This document shows, piece by piece, positions 1 to 8,707 of a stretch of DNA of 58,843 bases. The translations under genes and the position numbers were made by a program. Position 1 is the stretch's first letter. Every line of letters begins with the position of its first letter. Origin of the DNA: Ferdinandcohnia sp036965165 (lineage in GTDB: Bacteria; Bacillota; Bacilli; Bacillales; Bacillaceae_L); NCBI RefSeq assembly GCF_036965165.1, contig NZ_JBALOX010000028.1, positions 1 through 58,843 of the forward strand. Direction: 5' to 3'. Below the pieces are notes generated by a model, which had not been told where the DNA came from, ran no database searches, and saw only the letters and a list, made by a program, of their open reading frames with translations.

Positions 1-107
1 GACTGAATAAAGTTAAAGCCTCCGGCGGATGCCACAGATTTTCAAATGAAATTTTTCGCGATTGCACGAAAAAATCTGGGCACAAATACGCCAATGCGTA
101 TTTGATC
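1..107 (+). repeat. Dispersed element R1, copy A (5' end outside window)
   Basis: This is a plus-orientation copy of the R1 element. It shows the conserved blocks in order: CTGAATAAAGTTAAAGCC, CCGGCGGATGCCACAG, a central TTTTTCG/CGAAAAA hairpin, AATCTGGGC, and the closing hairpin AAATACGCC/TGCGTATTT. The left half of the first hairpin lies before the window. No plus-strand gene follows it here; the next gene to the right is transcribed leftward. Confidence 0.85.
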
Positions 108-142
108 AAACGCTCTACTTTTTGTCATCCTACCACACCTAG

Positions 143-175
143 AAAAAAAAAGAACAAGACATTTGTCGTCTTGTT
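143..175 (-). terminator. Rho-independent terminator of the pilus operon
   Basis: Read leftward, an 8-bp stem (AACAAGAC / GTCTTGTT) is followed by a long T tract, seen as a run of A at 142-151 on the plus strand. It lies about 90 nt past the last pilus-operon gene. Confidence 0.8.
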
Positions 176-242
176 GCTAGAGGTTTTCGTCAAATTCTTA
201 CAAGTATGCCCATTAGGTGGTATTTTAGATTGCTATAAAACG

Positions 243-266
243 TAAAAAACCCACAATTTGTGGGCT
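243..266 (-). terminator. Terminator directly after the PRC-barrel gene
   Basis: Read leftward, CCCACAA pairs with TTGTGGG and is followed by six T. It begins next to the stop codon of the preceding gene. Together with the hairpin at 143-175 it makes a double terminator. Confidence 0.75.
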
Positions 267-1079
267 TTATTCTTCAACGTTCATTGATAATTCAACAAAC
301 ACACTAGGACCTTGTTCTTGAGCTTTAATAATATCATCTACAGATAAATGAGTTCCTGCCGGAATTAAGATATTTCCTTCATTGTCTAGAATGTCTTTAT
401 TGACGATTTTTCCGTAAAGAATATCTACTTGTTTTAAGCGTAATGCTTTTGCTTCTGATTCTTCATGATTGTCAATTGAAGCATTAATTTCATCAAATGG
501 GCTTTGCGATTCTGTTGATGCAGGTAGTAGTTCTTCAACATCTCCCTCATACTGATTTTCAGTAGCTTCAATTTGCGGATTTTCCAAGTACTCTACTGAA
601 TCAAGAAATTTAGAAGAAGCATCTTCTTCGACAATGATGATGTCTTTTCCATATGTAAGAACAGAATCAGAAGCTAAGGCAACTTCTTTTCCAGAAACAT
701 TTAATAATGATCCTAAAAGATTTCCGGATTCATCGTCAACATAGTACTCTAGTACTTCCCCCAGTAACTGACCTTTTCTAGTCATAACCTTTGTATTTGT
801 TATTTTGATTTTCTTATTAACAAGTGAATTCGCAATTGGAATCTCATTTAGATCGATAACAGAGCTTTCGCTTTCAATGGTAACAGCGTATTCTCCAATT
901 CCGATTACTCTTTTGAATGGAATGGCTTTTACACTTACTTGCCAATCCTCATTTTCGATTGTAAGGAAATCGACTGAACCTTTTTCAGGGTTAATAACTA
1001 AAGATTTTACTTTTCCGATTTCGATTCCATCTATAATACTAATGATTGGTAACCCAACTATTTCAACACTTTTTTTCAT
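267..1079 (-). CDS. PRC-barrel domain protein, last gene of the pilus operon
   Basis: A 270-residue protein without a signal peptide or membrane segment. Residues about 5-75 (IVGLPIISIIDGIEIGKVKS...) and about 90-155 (KVMTRKGQLLGEVLEYYVDD...) each look like a PRC-barrel fold, the small beta-barrel found in photosynthetic reaction centre H subunits and RimM. The segment from about 160 to 215 is acidic and probably disordered. The last 50 residues (GKIVNKDILDNEGNILIPAGTHLS...) resemble a further barrel-like module. It closes the pil operon, 77 nt after the acidic membrane protein, and is followed by two terminators. A role in pilus assembly or regulation is inferred from position only. Confidence 0.8.
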   Translation of the reverse strand: MKKSVEIVGLPIISIIDGIEIGKVKSLVINPEKGSVDFLTIENEDWQVSVKAIPFKRVIGIGEYAVTIESESSVIDLNEIPIANSLVNKKIKITNTKVMTRKGQLLGEVLEYYVDDESGNLLGSLLNVSGKEVALASDSVLTYGKDIIIVEEDASSKFLDSVEYLENPQIEATENQYEGDVEELLPASTESQSPFDEINASIDNHEESEAKALRLKQVDILYGKIVNKDILDNEGNILIPAGTHLSVDDIIKAQEQGPSVFVELSMNVEE

Positions 1080-1156
1080 AAATCATTCACCACACCTATT
1101 TATTTTTAAACAATGGCATTTTCCATTCATTTTACCATGATTCTCGCTATTTTTCG

Positions 1157-2500
1157 TCATATTTTGCAATATTCTTCTAATAAAAAGTTAATTTCTTGTA
1201 ATATAACAGGGTATTTCTCAAATCTTGTCTTATTTTGAGAAATTAATGAGGTAAGTTCACTGTATTGTTTCGTTTCTATATAATGATCAATTAATAAACT
1301 AACAAATGTATAATAATCATGATCGGAAATCCCGGGATGAAGGTGATCTACTATCATTTTTTCGTATTGTGCATTTGATAATTTGTTCCGAGAAAGTCTT
1401 ATTTGAGAAATCATTGTTGCAAAAAGTTGTTGGCTTAGTAAGTTATGATTGTCTTGTACGTCTTGAATATCAGTCTCTCCATCAATGGCATCCAACTCTT
1501 CAGAACTTAAATCATCGCTCTCTGTTTCATTTTCAACTTCATTTTCGGGTATTTCCACTTCAATAGACTCAATCTCTTCTAGTTCATTAATGCCTTCAAG
1601 CGAATCAGGTAATTCTTCCTCTATTTGTTGTTCATTTTCAAAAGGATTTAAAATAATGTCATCCTCGTCAGTTGAAACAACCATAATTTCTTCTAGTTCA
1701 TGATCAACTGTTTCAATTATTGGAATTTCCTCTAACCCGCTATCTTCATTTGGTTGTTCATCACTGATTACTTGTAAACTATCAAATTGAACTTCTTCAA
1801 GTGCAGGTTGGGCAATGTTTAAAACCTCATCTTCTATTTCATCTAATTCAATCGGCTGGATTTCAGCCGTTTCCTCTGGCACTTCAGCAACTTCATCATT
1901 CACTTGGATTTCATTGTTGTTATCATTTAATTCCATTTCGATTTCTTTAAGTAAGTCATCAAAATCAGTGACAGGAGTTTCATCATTTATATGGATCTCA
2001 TATGTATTTTCAGGTTCTTCATTTTCTACATACACATTTTCTAATACAAACTCATCTTCACTTTGAATTTCCGTAGTTTCCATTCCCTCTACTATTTCCT
2101 CATCAACTTCTTGCGTTGGAGAAGAAGCAAGTACTTTCTCAGCAGCTTGAGGATTATCTTTTTTAGGCTTTATTTGGCTAAGTATTTCTTCTTCAACTTC
2201 ATCTTCAATTTCGAATTTGATTACTTTATCCTCTACACCCGGATTATTTTCGACATGCAGAAAAAGCTGTGTTCCAAATTTTTTACCGATAAAATATGAA
2301 AACCATATTGCTAGCAGTATTAACACTAACCCAACTTGCCATACGCTCATCACTGTTCTCCCAGCGATTCCAATGATAAAAACAATAAATGCACAAATAA
2401 GAATAAGTAGTTTTCCCTTCCTAGTAAAACCAAGTGGTAAAAAGTAAATAACGGGTAAAACAAGTAAAAGAGATATAATTGCAATTACAAGAGATTCCAA
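1157..2500 (-). CDS. Acidic membrane protein of the pilus operon, function unknown
   Basis: I do not recognise the family. The 447 residues begin with three hydrophobic segments (about 1-20, 30-50 and 52-72). A very acidic, Glu/Asp/Asn-rich low-complexity region follows (about 95-345). A compact C-terminal helical domain follows (about 350-447, containing LSRNKLSNAQYEKMIVDHLH), which is the best candidate for a folded interaction module. The TTG start at 2500 has an AGAGGTG ribosome binding site nine bases upstream. It lies 25 nt after pilO in the same leftward operon, so a membrane-anchored accessory role in type IV pilus assembly is plausible but unproven. Confidence 0.75.
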   Translation of the reverse strand: MESLVIAIISLLLVLPVIYFLPLGFTRKGKLLILICAFIVFIIGIAGRTVMSVWQVGLVLILLAIWFSYFIGKKFGTQLFLHVENNPGVEDKVIKFEIEDEVEEEILSQIKPKKDNPQAAEKVLASSPTQEVDEEIVEGMETTEIQSEDEFVLENVYVENEEPENTYEIHINDETPVTDFDDLLKEIEMELNDNNNEIQVNDEVAEVPEETAEIQPIELDEIEDEVLNIAQPALEEVQFDSLQVISDEQPNEDSGLEEIPIIETVDHELEEIMVVSTDEDDIILNPFENEQQIEEELPDSLEGINELEEIESIEVEIPENEVENETESDDLSSEELDAIDGETDIQDVQDNHNLLSQQLFATMISQIRLSRNKLSNAQYEKMIVDHLHPGISDHDYYTFVSLLIDHYIETKQYSELTSLISQNKTRFEKYPVILQEINFLLEEYCKI

Positions 2501-2525
2501 GCTGTTATCACCTCTTTCTATCGAA

Positions 2526-3305
2526 TTACGGATTTTTCTCGTCTTTCTTTTCCAAGCCTGGAGCTAACGGATTCTTCTTATTGCTAGGAGGTGGTACAGT
2601 TAGTTTTGGTGCATCAGCAGCAAGTTCCTCGTACTTAGGCATGTAAAATGTTGAAATTGTTACATCATAAACGAGTTGTTCAGCTACTTGTTCCACTGAC
2701 ACAAGCTCTGGAGTACCTGTAAAACTCAATGAATTCACCCTAGTTATTCTCGTTTGATGTTCGAGCGCTGATAAGAAATTTTCCAATTCTTCATAATTTG
2801 GCGATTCAACATGTAACGTAACGGTTATCTGGTTGAGCCCGTCTATTAGTTCTGGATCCACCATTTCCGTTTGTTCTTCGATTCCGTTGCCGTTCGTTCC
2901 CTCATTGTTTTCCGCTGAATTTTCAATATTTTTTGCCTCTGGTTGTTCTTCAGTTTGTGTTTCAGCATTTAACGAAAATTCGCTCTCACTATAGGACATG
3001 TTAATAACTCTACTTTCTGATAAAGTTTCAGCACGCCCAACATCCATAACGATTTGCTCCACTAAAGGAATTACCGGTATTCTCTTTTGAATTTCGGTTG
3101 AGCTAATAACTGTTGATTCAGTCGTTTGTTTCTCAGAAATGACCTCCAACAGTTGTTGTTCTATTTTGACACTATTCTCTAATTGAGATATTTTTAGCTC
3201 TACCGGTTTTATGAGAAGGAAATACGTCAAATAAAAAACACCAAATAAAAAGACCAAAGTTAGTATTAAAAAAATAACTTGTTTACGAGAAAAATGGAGA
3301 GTCAT
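2526..3305 (-). CDS. pilO: PilO-like type IV pilus alignment protein
   Basis: A 259-residue bitopic protein. It has one N-terminal membrane helix (about 10-31), a short coiled coil (about 33-55), a variable Glu/Asn-rich stretch (about 115-150) and a C-terminal alpha/beta domain with the pattern QITVTLHVESPNYEELENFL, typical of PilO/GspM ferredoxin-like folds. PilO pairs with PilN and links the inner-membrane platform to the pilus machine. Its ATG is two bases after the pilN stop, and the ribosome binding site lies inside the end of pilN. A low-complexity insert makes it longer than proteobacterial PilO. The call rests on gene order (pilM-pilN-pilO) plus topology. Confidence 0.85.
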   Translation of the reverse strand: MTLHFSRKQVIFLILTLVFLFGVFYLTYFLLIKPVELKISQLENSVKIEQQLLEVISEKQTTESTVISSTEIQKRIPVIPLVEQIVMDVGRAETLSESRVINMSYSESEFSLNAETQTEEQPEAKNIENSAENNEGTNGNGIEEQTEMVDPELIDGLNQITVTLHVESPNYEELENFLSALEHQTRITRVNSLSFTGTPELVSVEQVAEQLVYDVTISTFYMPKYEELAADAPKLTVPPPSNKKNPLAPGLEKKDEKNP

Positions 3306-3307
3306 AT

Positions 3308-3976
3308 CTATTTCATCTCCTTAATCGCACTCTTATCAAAAGTGATTTCATATTGAGCGAAATACCTTGGTAAAATGTTATTATTTTGGTCTGATTCTAT
3401 TTTATTATCGGTTGTCGCCTCAGTTTCTTTAGTTTCATTGTTTATTTCAGCATTTGTCTCATTATTATTAACAGCGCTTTCCTTTGTCCCTTCGGTTATT
3501 GGGGATGTAGAAACTGTTAATAACCTAGCAGATTCGATTAATGGAGAATCTGTTAACAAAGCTAAATAATGAGCATTTTCAGTATTTGTGTCAAACTGAA
3601 CTTCTAAAGTTACAATTCCATCATCTGTATAAGAAAAGTTTTGTACAAAGCCCCGTTCAGGTAATAACGTTGTTAAATGATTTAAGATCGGCACAGTTTC
3701 AACAAAATATCCATCCGCCCATTCGACTGTTTTTTCTAAGTTAATCACATTATTTGAATGATTTGCCGAGCCGAATTTTTGTTCTTCTGCCATTCGAGTT
3801 TCTTGTAGAGCTGTTATTTGGTTCGTTAGTTTTTCTTCAAGTGTGGTTGCTTTTTTATACTGAATAAAAATAAACAAGAAGCCAATTAAAGCCACACTGA
3901 TAATAATGATGAGGGGTAGTAATTTTGCTCGGTTTTTAAATTCTTTTCTAGGCAGTAAATTAATATCTACAAGCAT
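3308..3976 (-). CDS. pilN: PilN-like type IV pilus assembly protein
   Basis: A 222-residue protein beginning with the conserved cytoplasmic tail VDINLLPRKEF (residues 3-13). In known systems this INLLP motif docks into PilM. A membrane helix (about 21-43), a coiled coil (about 45-65) and a PilN-type domain (about 85-160, with LLPERGFVQNFSY) follow. Residues about 165-200 are low-complexity Asn/Glu/Thr. It sits between pilM and pilO with two-base gaps on both sides, which implies tight translational coupling. Confidence 0.9.
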   Translation of the reverse strand: MLVDINLLPRKEFKNRAKLLPLIIIISVALIGFLFIFIQYKKATTLEEKLTNQITALQETRMAEEQKFGSANHSNNVINLEKTVEWADGYFVETVPILNHLTTLLPERGFVQNFSYTDDGIVTLEVQFDTNTENAHYLALLTDSPLIESARLLTVSTSPITEGTKESAVNNNETNAEINNETKETEATTDNKIESDQNNNILPRYFAQYEITFDKSAIKEMK

Positions 3977-3978
3977 TC

Positions 3979-4950
3979 TTACACCTCTTTAAGAGCTAAT
4001 CCTAATGGTAGAAAAAATTGACTAGGAAGTTTATCGAATTTATCAATATGACTTACCGGAATTTCATATCTTTCAATGAGTGTCGAACTAATGTCTGGCA
4101 AATTGGGATGATCCCCACTTACAAGAATCTTTGAAATTCGTTCTTTCCCCTGTGTCATATTAAAACTATAAAAATTCATCACATGTTCAATTTCTTTAAT
4201 AATTCCATCGTTGAGGTGCTCAAATTTACTAGCATGACCATTCCATCTTATATCAGCCATGGTATTAGATGAGTTTTGTTGGATATCCCAATCTTCAATT
4301 GATGTATCCAGTGTAAGATATCTCATAAACAAAGGAATATCCTGATGAAAAATGCTAAGGTTGGCTGACGGTAAATCTAATCGAAGCAATAAGGAATGGT
4401 CCTCTTCATTTGTTTTTTGACAAAAATGAAAAAGTCGATACATACAAAGCGGTGAAATATCAGCTGCAATTGGTTTTAATGAAACATCTTCTAACAGCGA
4501 GGAGTATTCAAATGCAATATCCTCAGGAGCTGCAAATATAAGGACCTCTTTTAACTTTTCATCTTCTGAAAGTATCTTGAAATCAAGAACAGGATCATCA
4601 AAAGGTAGATGAATGGTTGCCCCCAGCTCCAAATAAACATATCCTAAAATTTCATCATCCTTTACTTCATTTGGAATTGAAATCTTTCGAATCACAACAA
4701 ATGGATCTGGAATAACGAACTGGACTTGAGTATTTTTGATCCCCCAATCTGTAACGCATTCTTCTAAAATTAAGTGTAATGTGTCTCTTTCCATTATTCT
4801 TCCGTCTTGAATAATACCAGGAGGCAAGTACTTTTCACGAAACTTTTGAACAGTAATTGGGTTAGAGCGCTTAACTCCCACATACCTAATAACATGATCT
4901 TTAATAATAATATTTGCAATTTTACTTGATGAAAATAATGAAAAAGCCAT
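3979..4950 (-). CDS. pilM: PilM-like actin-fold pilus assembly ATPase
   Basis: A 323-residue cytosolic protein of the PilM/ComM-like actin fold. The N-terminus (SKIANIIIKDHVIRYVGVK) matches the first beta-hairpin of PilM, and ILVSGDHPNLPDISSTL (about 277-293) matches the phosphate-2/adenosine region. Partner PilN carries the matching INLLP tail. The start is preceded by AAGGGG at 4957-4962, directly after the end of R1 copy B (4968-5100). The element therefore separates pilM from pilD and forms the leader of pilM. It is somewhat shorter than proteobacterial PilM. Confidence 0.88.
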   Translation of the reverse strand: MAFSLFSSSKIANIIIKDHVIRYVGVKRSNPITVQKFREKYLPPGIIQDGRIMERDTLHLILEECVTDWGIKNTQVQFVIPDPFVVIRKISIPNEVKDDEILGYVYLELGATIHLPFDDPVLDFKILSEDEKLKEVLIFAAPEDIAFEYSSLLEDVSLKPIAADISPLCMYRLFHFCQKTNEEDHSLLLRLDLPSANLSIFHQDIPLFMRYLTLDTSIEDWDIQQNSSNTMADIRWNGHASKFEHLNDGIIKEIEHVMNFYSFNMTQGKERISKILVSGDHPNLPDISSTLIERYEIPVSHIDKFDKLPSQFFLPLGLALKEV

Positions 4951-4967
4951 TATGTATCCCCTTAATA

Positions 4968-5100
4968 AATCAAATACGCCTTGGCGTATTTGCCGCCCAG
5001 ATTTTTTTCGAGCTTGCTCGAGAAACTTCCTTTGAAAATCTGTGGCATCCGCCGGAGGCTCCTTTTCAGTAGAAATCTGGGATTTCTACTGAATAAGGTT
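4968..5100 (-). repeat. R1 element, copy B, between pilD and pilM
   Basis: A full-length R1 copy on the minus strand, so it is read in sense within the pil operon. Its order is hairpin TTCAGTAGAAAT/ATTTCTACTGAA, GCCTCCGGCGGATGCCACAG, a long hairpin around CTCGAGC/GCTCGAA, ATCTGGGC, then AAATACGCC/GGCGTATTT followed by GATT. It starts at the pilD stop codon and ends six bases before the pilM ribosome binding site. Confidence 0.9.
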
Positions 5101-5854
5101 AAAATACGATAAATTCAATATACCAGCCTATAAAGTCTGGTCCAAAAAAGTAAGCGATTAGAGTACCGATTACAATAGAGGGTCCAAAAGGCATTGGTTT
5201 TCCTTTCTTTACTTTGCCAATTACCATTCCAACTAATCCAATAATAGTACCAAGGATTGTGGCAAGGAAAAATGAAAGAAGGACGAACTTCCAGCCTAAT
5301 GCAATTCCGATAACGGCATATAGCTTGATATCTCCCCCACCCATTCCACCTTTGCTGACGATTGCAATAAGGTATAGAAGAAGAAACCCAATGACACTGC
5401 CAGTAAGCATGTCCCACCATGGGTTGAGCGGTACGAAAATGCGTTCAATGAGAAATAATGGGGCAAAGAATAATAACACCTTATCTGGGATAATCATGTA
5501 TGTAATATCTGAAACAAAGATAATGACCAATAAAGAGATCAAGGTCCAAGCGATGATCAATTCTTTTGACCATCCCACCAGCATTGGTGAAATCGTAAAA
5601 AGAATTGCAGTAGCAAGTTCAATTGAAGCATAAATGGGTGATATGCCAGTTTTACAATTTCTGCATTTTCCACCTTGAAAGATGTATGAAAAAACCGGAA
5701 TTAATTCAATTGCGGTTAGCTGATGCTTACAAGTTGGACAAGCAGAGCGCGGACGAGCGATAGATTCGCCTGCTGGGATGCGTAGGCCGACGACGTTGAA
5801 GAAGGAGCCTATTGTCAGTCCTATAATTCCAATATATATATATATGAATATCAT
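5099..5854 (-). CDS. pilD: Prepilin peptidase (PilD/ComC family)
   Basis: A 251-residue polytopic membrane aspartyl protease that removes the class III leader from prepilins and N-methylates the new N-terminus. Two CxxC pairs (C39/C42 and C64/C67) form the zinc-binding cytoplasmic loop. The catalytic aspartates are D116 (SDITYMIIPD) and D175 in GGGDIK. About seven hydrophobic segments are visible. B. subtilis has its counterpart comC next to folC, so this gene is probably the positional descendant of that locus, here embedded in a full pilus operon. The stop codon abuts R1 copy B. It lies 61 nt after pilA. Confidence 0.95.
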   Translation of the reverse strand: MIFIYIYIGIIGLTIGSFFNVVGLRIPAGESIARPRSACPTCKHQLTAIELIPVFSYIFQGGKCRNCKTGISPIYASIELATAILFTISPMLVGWSKELIIAWTLISLLVIIFVSDITYMIIPDKVLLFFAPLFLIERIFVPLNPWWDMLTGSVIGFLLLYLIAIVSKGGMGGGDIKLYAVIGIALGWKFVLLSFFLATILGTIIGLVGMVIGKVKKGKPMPFGPSIVIGTLIAYFFGPDFIGWYIEFIVF

Positions 5855-5878
5855 TTACTAAACTCCTAACTATATTGC

Positions 5879-5903
5879 GATAACCCTCATTAAGAGGGCT
5901 ATC
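5879..5903 (-). other. Intercistronic hairpin between pilA and pilD
   Basis: An imperfect 10-bp inverted repeat (GATAGCCCTC / GAGGGTTATC) with a five-base loop lies 12 nt after the pilin stop. No T tract follows leftward, so it is more likely a 3' stabiliser or processing site than a terminator. It could raise pilin yield over the downstream genes. Confidence 0.55.
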
Positions 5904-5915
5904 TTCAGAAAATAT

Positions 5916-6314
5916 TTACTTTAATTTCGTTGCAATGTCTCCCTCGGTCAAACCATCTGCACCAATTGCAATATCTTGAAATGCTGTATATTTAAAAGAT
6001 AATTTCCCATTAGCTGCTTTACTAACTGTTAAAGAGAAAGTTCCAGCTTTATCATAATAAGGTTGAAATGCTGTAGTTCCATTTGTAAGTGTTAATGCCC
6101 CATCTGTAAATGCAGGATTTTCTGACGTAATATATAATCTAGCTGAGTCAATTATTTGCTGTGCCTCTGTATAATTTGCTTTTTCCTGTGTCTTACTAAC
6201 CACATTCCCAATCGCAGGAACAGCAATCGTCGCAATAATCCCTAATATTACAATTACCGCTAACAACTCTATTAACGTTAATCCTTTTTGATTCTTTAAA
6301 TACTTTTTAAACAT
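5916..6314 (-). CDS. Type IV prepilin, major pilin candidate
   Basis: A 132-residue prepilin. It has a short basic leader ending KG (G11), cleavage before L12, glutamate at +5 (E16, in LTLIELLAVIVILGIIAT) and the hydrophobic assembly helix (about 12-35), followed by a small globular domain without cysteines. The start at 6314 is chosen for the AAGGAGAG ribosome binding site and the normal leader length. An in-frame upstream codon at 6419 would add 35 residues unlike any prepilin. It is the only prepilin gene in the operon, so minor pilins, if any, lie elsewhere. A possible promoter (6360-6365) would allow separate high expression. Confidence 0.92.
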   Translation of the reverse strand: MFKKYLKNQKGLTLIELLAVIVILGIIATIAVPAIGNVVSKTQEKANYTEAQQIIDSARLYITSENPAFTDGALTLTNGTTAFQPYYDKAGTFSLTVSKAANGKLSFKYTAFQDIAIGADGLTEGDIATKLK

Positions 6315-6359
6315 ATTTCTTCTCTCCTTATAGGAACTAGTCCATTTATACCACTTATT

Positions 6360-6365
6360 ATAATA
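6360..6365 (-). promoter_or_regulatory. Possible extended -10 of a pilA promoter
   Basis: Read leftward, TGC-TATTAT forms an extended -10, about 45 nt upstream of the pilA ribosome binding site in the 137-nt pilC-pilA gap. The -35 region has no good match, so this is tentative. Confidence 0.35.
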
Positions 6366-6451
6366 GCAAATACTGTTGAAAACACTAGAATTTTGTTTAT
6401 TTTGACAAAGATTAAACATTTCTTAACAAAAATGTGGCTTTTTCTTACTTT

Positions 6452-7657
6452 TTATTGAATTTGGTTAAAAATATCGAACATTGGCACTAGAATCGCCGTG
6501 ACTATAGTCCCGACTATACTGCTTAAAAATACAATCATCAGTGGCTCAATTAATGATTTTAACTGATCTGTTGCATTATCGACCTCATCTTCATAAAAGT
6601 TTGCCACCTTGCCAAGCATTTCATCTAATGAACCCGTGCTTTCTCCAATTGCAATCATATGGGTAATCAGCGGTGGAAATGCCCAATGCTTTTTCATCGG
6701 CTCTGTCATTGATTTTCCTTGTTCAAGAGCTTGTCTTGATTGTTTTATCACTCCAGCAATCACTTCATTTTCAACAATGGTTTCGACGACTGTCAGTGCC
6801 TGTAAGATAGGAACAGAACTATACAGCATAGAGTTTAATGTTCTTGTCATACGGGCAAGAACAGCCTTCTGGATTAGTTTTCCAAAAATCGGTGTTTTTA
6901 ATATGGCATAATCCAGATAATATCTTGTTTCTTGTTTTTGCTTAAGGAACATAAAAAACAGATAAATAACAAGACCTAATAGGATAACAAGCCACCAAAA
7001 CTTTTGCATAAACACACTTGCATTTAGAACGAATTTCGTTATACCAGGCAGTTCCGCACCAAAATCCGCAAACATGTCCACAAAAGTTGGAACAACGGAT
7101 ACTAATAAAAAGATGACGACAACTACTGCCACAATTCCAACAACAGCTGGATATGCCATCGCTGACTTAACCTTTTGTCTCGTTTTATTCTGTTTTTCAT
7201 AATAAACAGCAAGATTTTCTAATGTATCATCAAGATTTCCGCCAACTTCTCCTACGCGAACCATATTCGTAAAGAGAGTTGTAAAAATTCGTTTATGCTT
7301 GGCTGTTGCGGCAGATAAGGGAATCCCCTCCCTTAAATCAACTTCTACATCTGATAGAGCTTTCTGAAGGGGTTTACTGCTCGTTTGGTTTGCCAAAATA
7401 TTCATTGAATCAACAATTGTTATGCCTGCTTTAATAAGAGTTGAAAACTGCCTTAAAAAAATCACAAAATCCCTTAGTTTAACCGGATTACCAACCGCTA
7501 TATCTTTCGTCAAAAAGGTTTCCGGTACTTCATTAATCGTAATAACTCGGATTCCTTTATCACGAAGAGATGAAACTGCGTCTTTCTTAGAAGTTCCTGA
7601 AATTGTGCCGGTTTTCTTACCGAATTTATCTCTACCTTCATATTTAAATCTAGGCAT
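6452..7657 (-). CDS. pilC: Type IV pilus platform protein PilC (GspF family)
   Basis: A 401-residue polytopic inner-membrane protein of normal family length. Two repeated GspF/T2SF domains are visible: about 65-190 (FLRQFSTLIKAGITIVDSMNIL) and about 268-390 (LARMTRTLNSMLYSSVPILQAL). Membrane helices lie near 170-190, 220-240 and 375-398. PilC is the rotor-like platform on which PilB and PilT act. Its first codons overlap the end of pilT by eight bases, which suggests translational coupling. Confidence 0.95.
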   Translation of the reverse strand: MPRFKYEGRDKFGKKTGTISGTSKKDAVSSLRDKGIRVITINEVPETFLTKDIAVGNPVKLRDFVIFLRQFSTLIKAGITIVDSMNILANQTSSKPLQKALSDVEVDLREGIPLSAATAKHKRIFTTLFTNMVRVGEVGGNLDDTLENLAVYYEKQNKTRQKVKSAMAYPAVVGIVAVVVVIFLLVSVVPTFVDMFADFGAELPGITKFVLNASVFMQKFWWLVILLGLVIYLFFMFLKQKQETRYYLDYAILKTPIFGKLIQKAVLARMTRTLNSMLYSSVPILQALTVVETIVENEVIAGVIKQSRQALEQGKSMTEPMKKHWAFPPLITHMIAIGESTGSLDEMLGKVANFYEDEVDNATDQLKSLIEPLMIVFLSSIVGTIVTAILVPMFDIFNQIQ

Positions 7658-8696
7658 TTGTATTTAACTCCTGTAAATATGGTTGAGCAATGTCTCTCGA
7701 TATGACACCGGCACGAACTAAGTCTAATAGATTGGATTCCAATGTGTGCATTCCTTCTGCCCGACTGGTCTGCAGCACATTTTTTATTTGATGTGTTTTT
7801 TCATTCCGAATTAAGTTTGCGACTGCGGAATTATTAAGTAAAATCTCGGTTGCTGCTTTACGACCTTTTTTATCAATTGTTGGGAATAATCTCTGTGAAA
7901 TAACACTAACTAATACATTAGCAAGCTGAATCCTAATTTGTGGTTGCTGTGAAAATGGAAACATATCAATAATCCGGTCGATGGTAGAAGGAGCATTTAC
8001 TGTATGTAAGGTTCCTAACACAAGATGACCAGTTTCTGCAGCTGTTATTGCCGTTTGCGTCGTTTCTAAGTCCCGCATTTCACCGACAAGGATAACATCC
8101 GGATCTTGTCGGAGTGCTGCTCTTAGACCATTTGCGAAATTATGAGTATCACTTCCAACCTCACGTTGCTCAATTATACTCATCCCATGCTTATGAAGGT
8201 ATTCGATTGGATCCTCTAATGTTACAACATGCTTGCTCATTGTTTGGTTAATATACTGAATCATGGCTGCAAGGGTTGTAGACTTCCCACTACCCGTTGG
8301 TCCGGTAACAAGTATTAAACCTTGTGGCTTTTGACTGATACGTTTCAGTACATCTGGCAGTTCAAGCTCTTCAATTGTTGGAATAGAAGTCGGTATCACC
8401 CGAAATGCAATTGCGGGACATCCCCGCTGCATATAGATGTTGACACGAAATCGTGAGACACCAGATATACCATATGAAAAATCGAGTTCCCCTTTGTCTT
8501 TAAAACGATCCCACATATCTTCCGGTACAATTGATTTTGCTATTTCCTCAATTACAGGTGGTGTTAAAATGTCTTTTCCGTATCTTTTTAAATCCCCATT
8601 AATCCGAAAAATCGGAGGAACACCAGCTGTAATATGAATATCAGAAGCCTTATGTTCATTAGCTGAATGTAATATTTGATTAATTTTATCCTTCAT
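7650..8696 (-). CDS. pilT: Pilus retraction ATPase PilT
   Basis: A 348-residue secretion ATPase of the PilT group. It has an N-terminal PAS-like half (HKASDIHITAGVPPIFRING, about 15-34), Walker A GPTGSGKST (132-140), Walker B VILVGEMRD (201-209), a His-box around GHLVLGTLHT, and no zinc-finger cysteines, which separates it from PilB. It powers pilus disassembly and retraction. Its presence argues for dynamic pili (twitching, DNA uptake or adhesion) rather than only a competence pseudopilus, because the B. subtilis com system lacks PilT. Confidence 0.95.
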   Translation of the reverse strand: MKDKINQILHSANEHKASDIHITAGVPPIFRINGDLKRYGKDILTPPVIEEIAKSIVPEDMWDRFKDKGELDFSYGISGVSRFRVNIYMQRGCPAIAFRVIPTSIPTIEELELPDVLKRISQKPQGLILVTGPTGSGKSTTLAAMIQYINQTMSKHVVTLEDPIEYLHKHGMSIIEQREVGSDTHNFANGLRAALRQDPDVILVGEMRDLETTQTAITAAETGHLVLGTLHTVNAPSTIDRIIDMFPFSQQPQIRIQLANVLVSVISQRLFPTIDKKGRKAATEILLNNSAVANLIRNEKTHQIKNVLQTSRAEGMHTLESNLLDLVRAGVISRDIAQPYLQELNTNA

Positions 8697-8707
8697 TTAC
8701 TTCCCAC

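Noticed and set aside
5115..5420. 101-residue tryptophan- and tyrosine-rich frame inside pilD
   Set aside because: Same-strand shadow in another frame of a clear prepilin peptidase; no independent start signal.
6315..6419. 35-residue upstream extension of the prepilin
   Set aside because: It would put an unlikely sequence before the class III leader and ignore the AAGGAGAG ribosome binding site at the shorter start.
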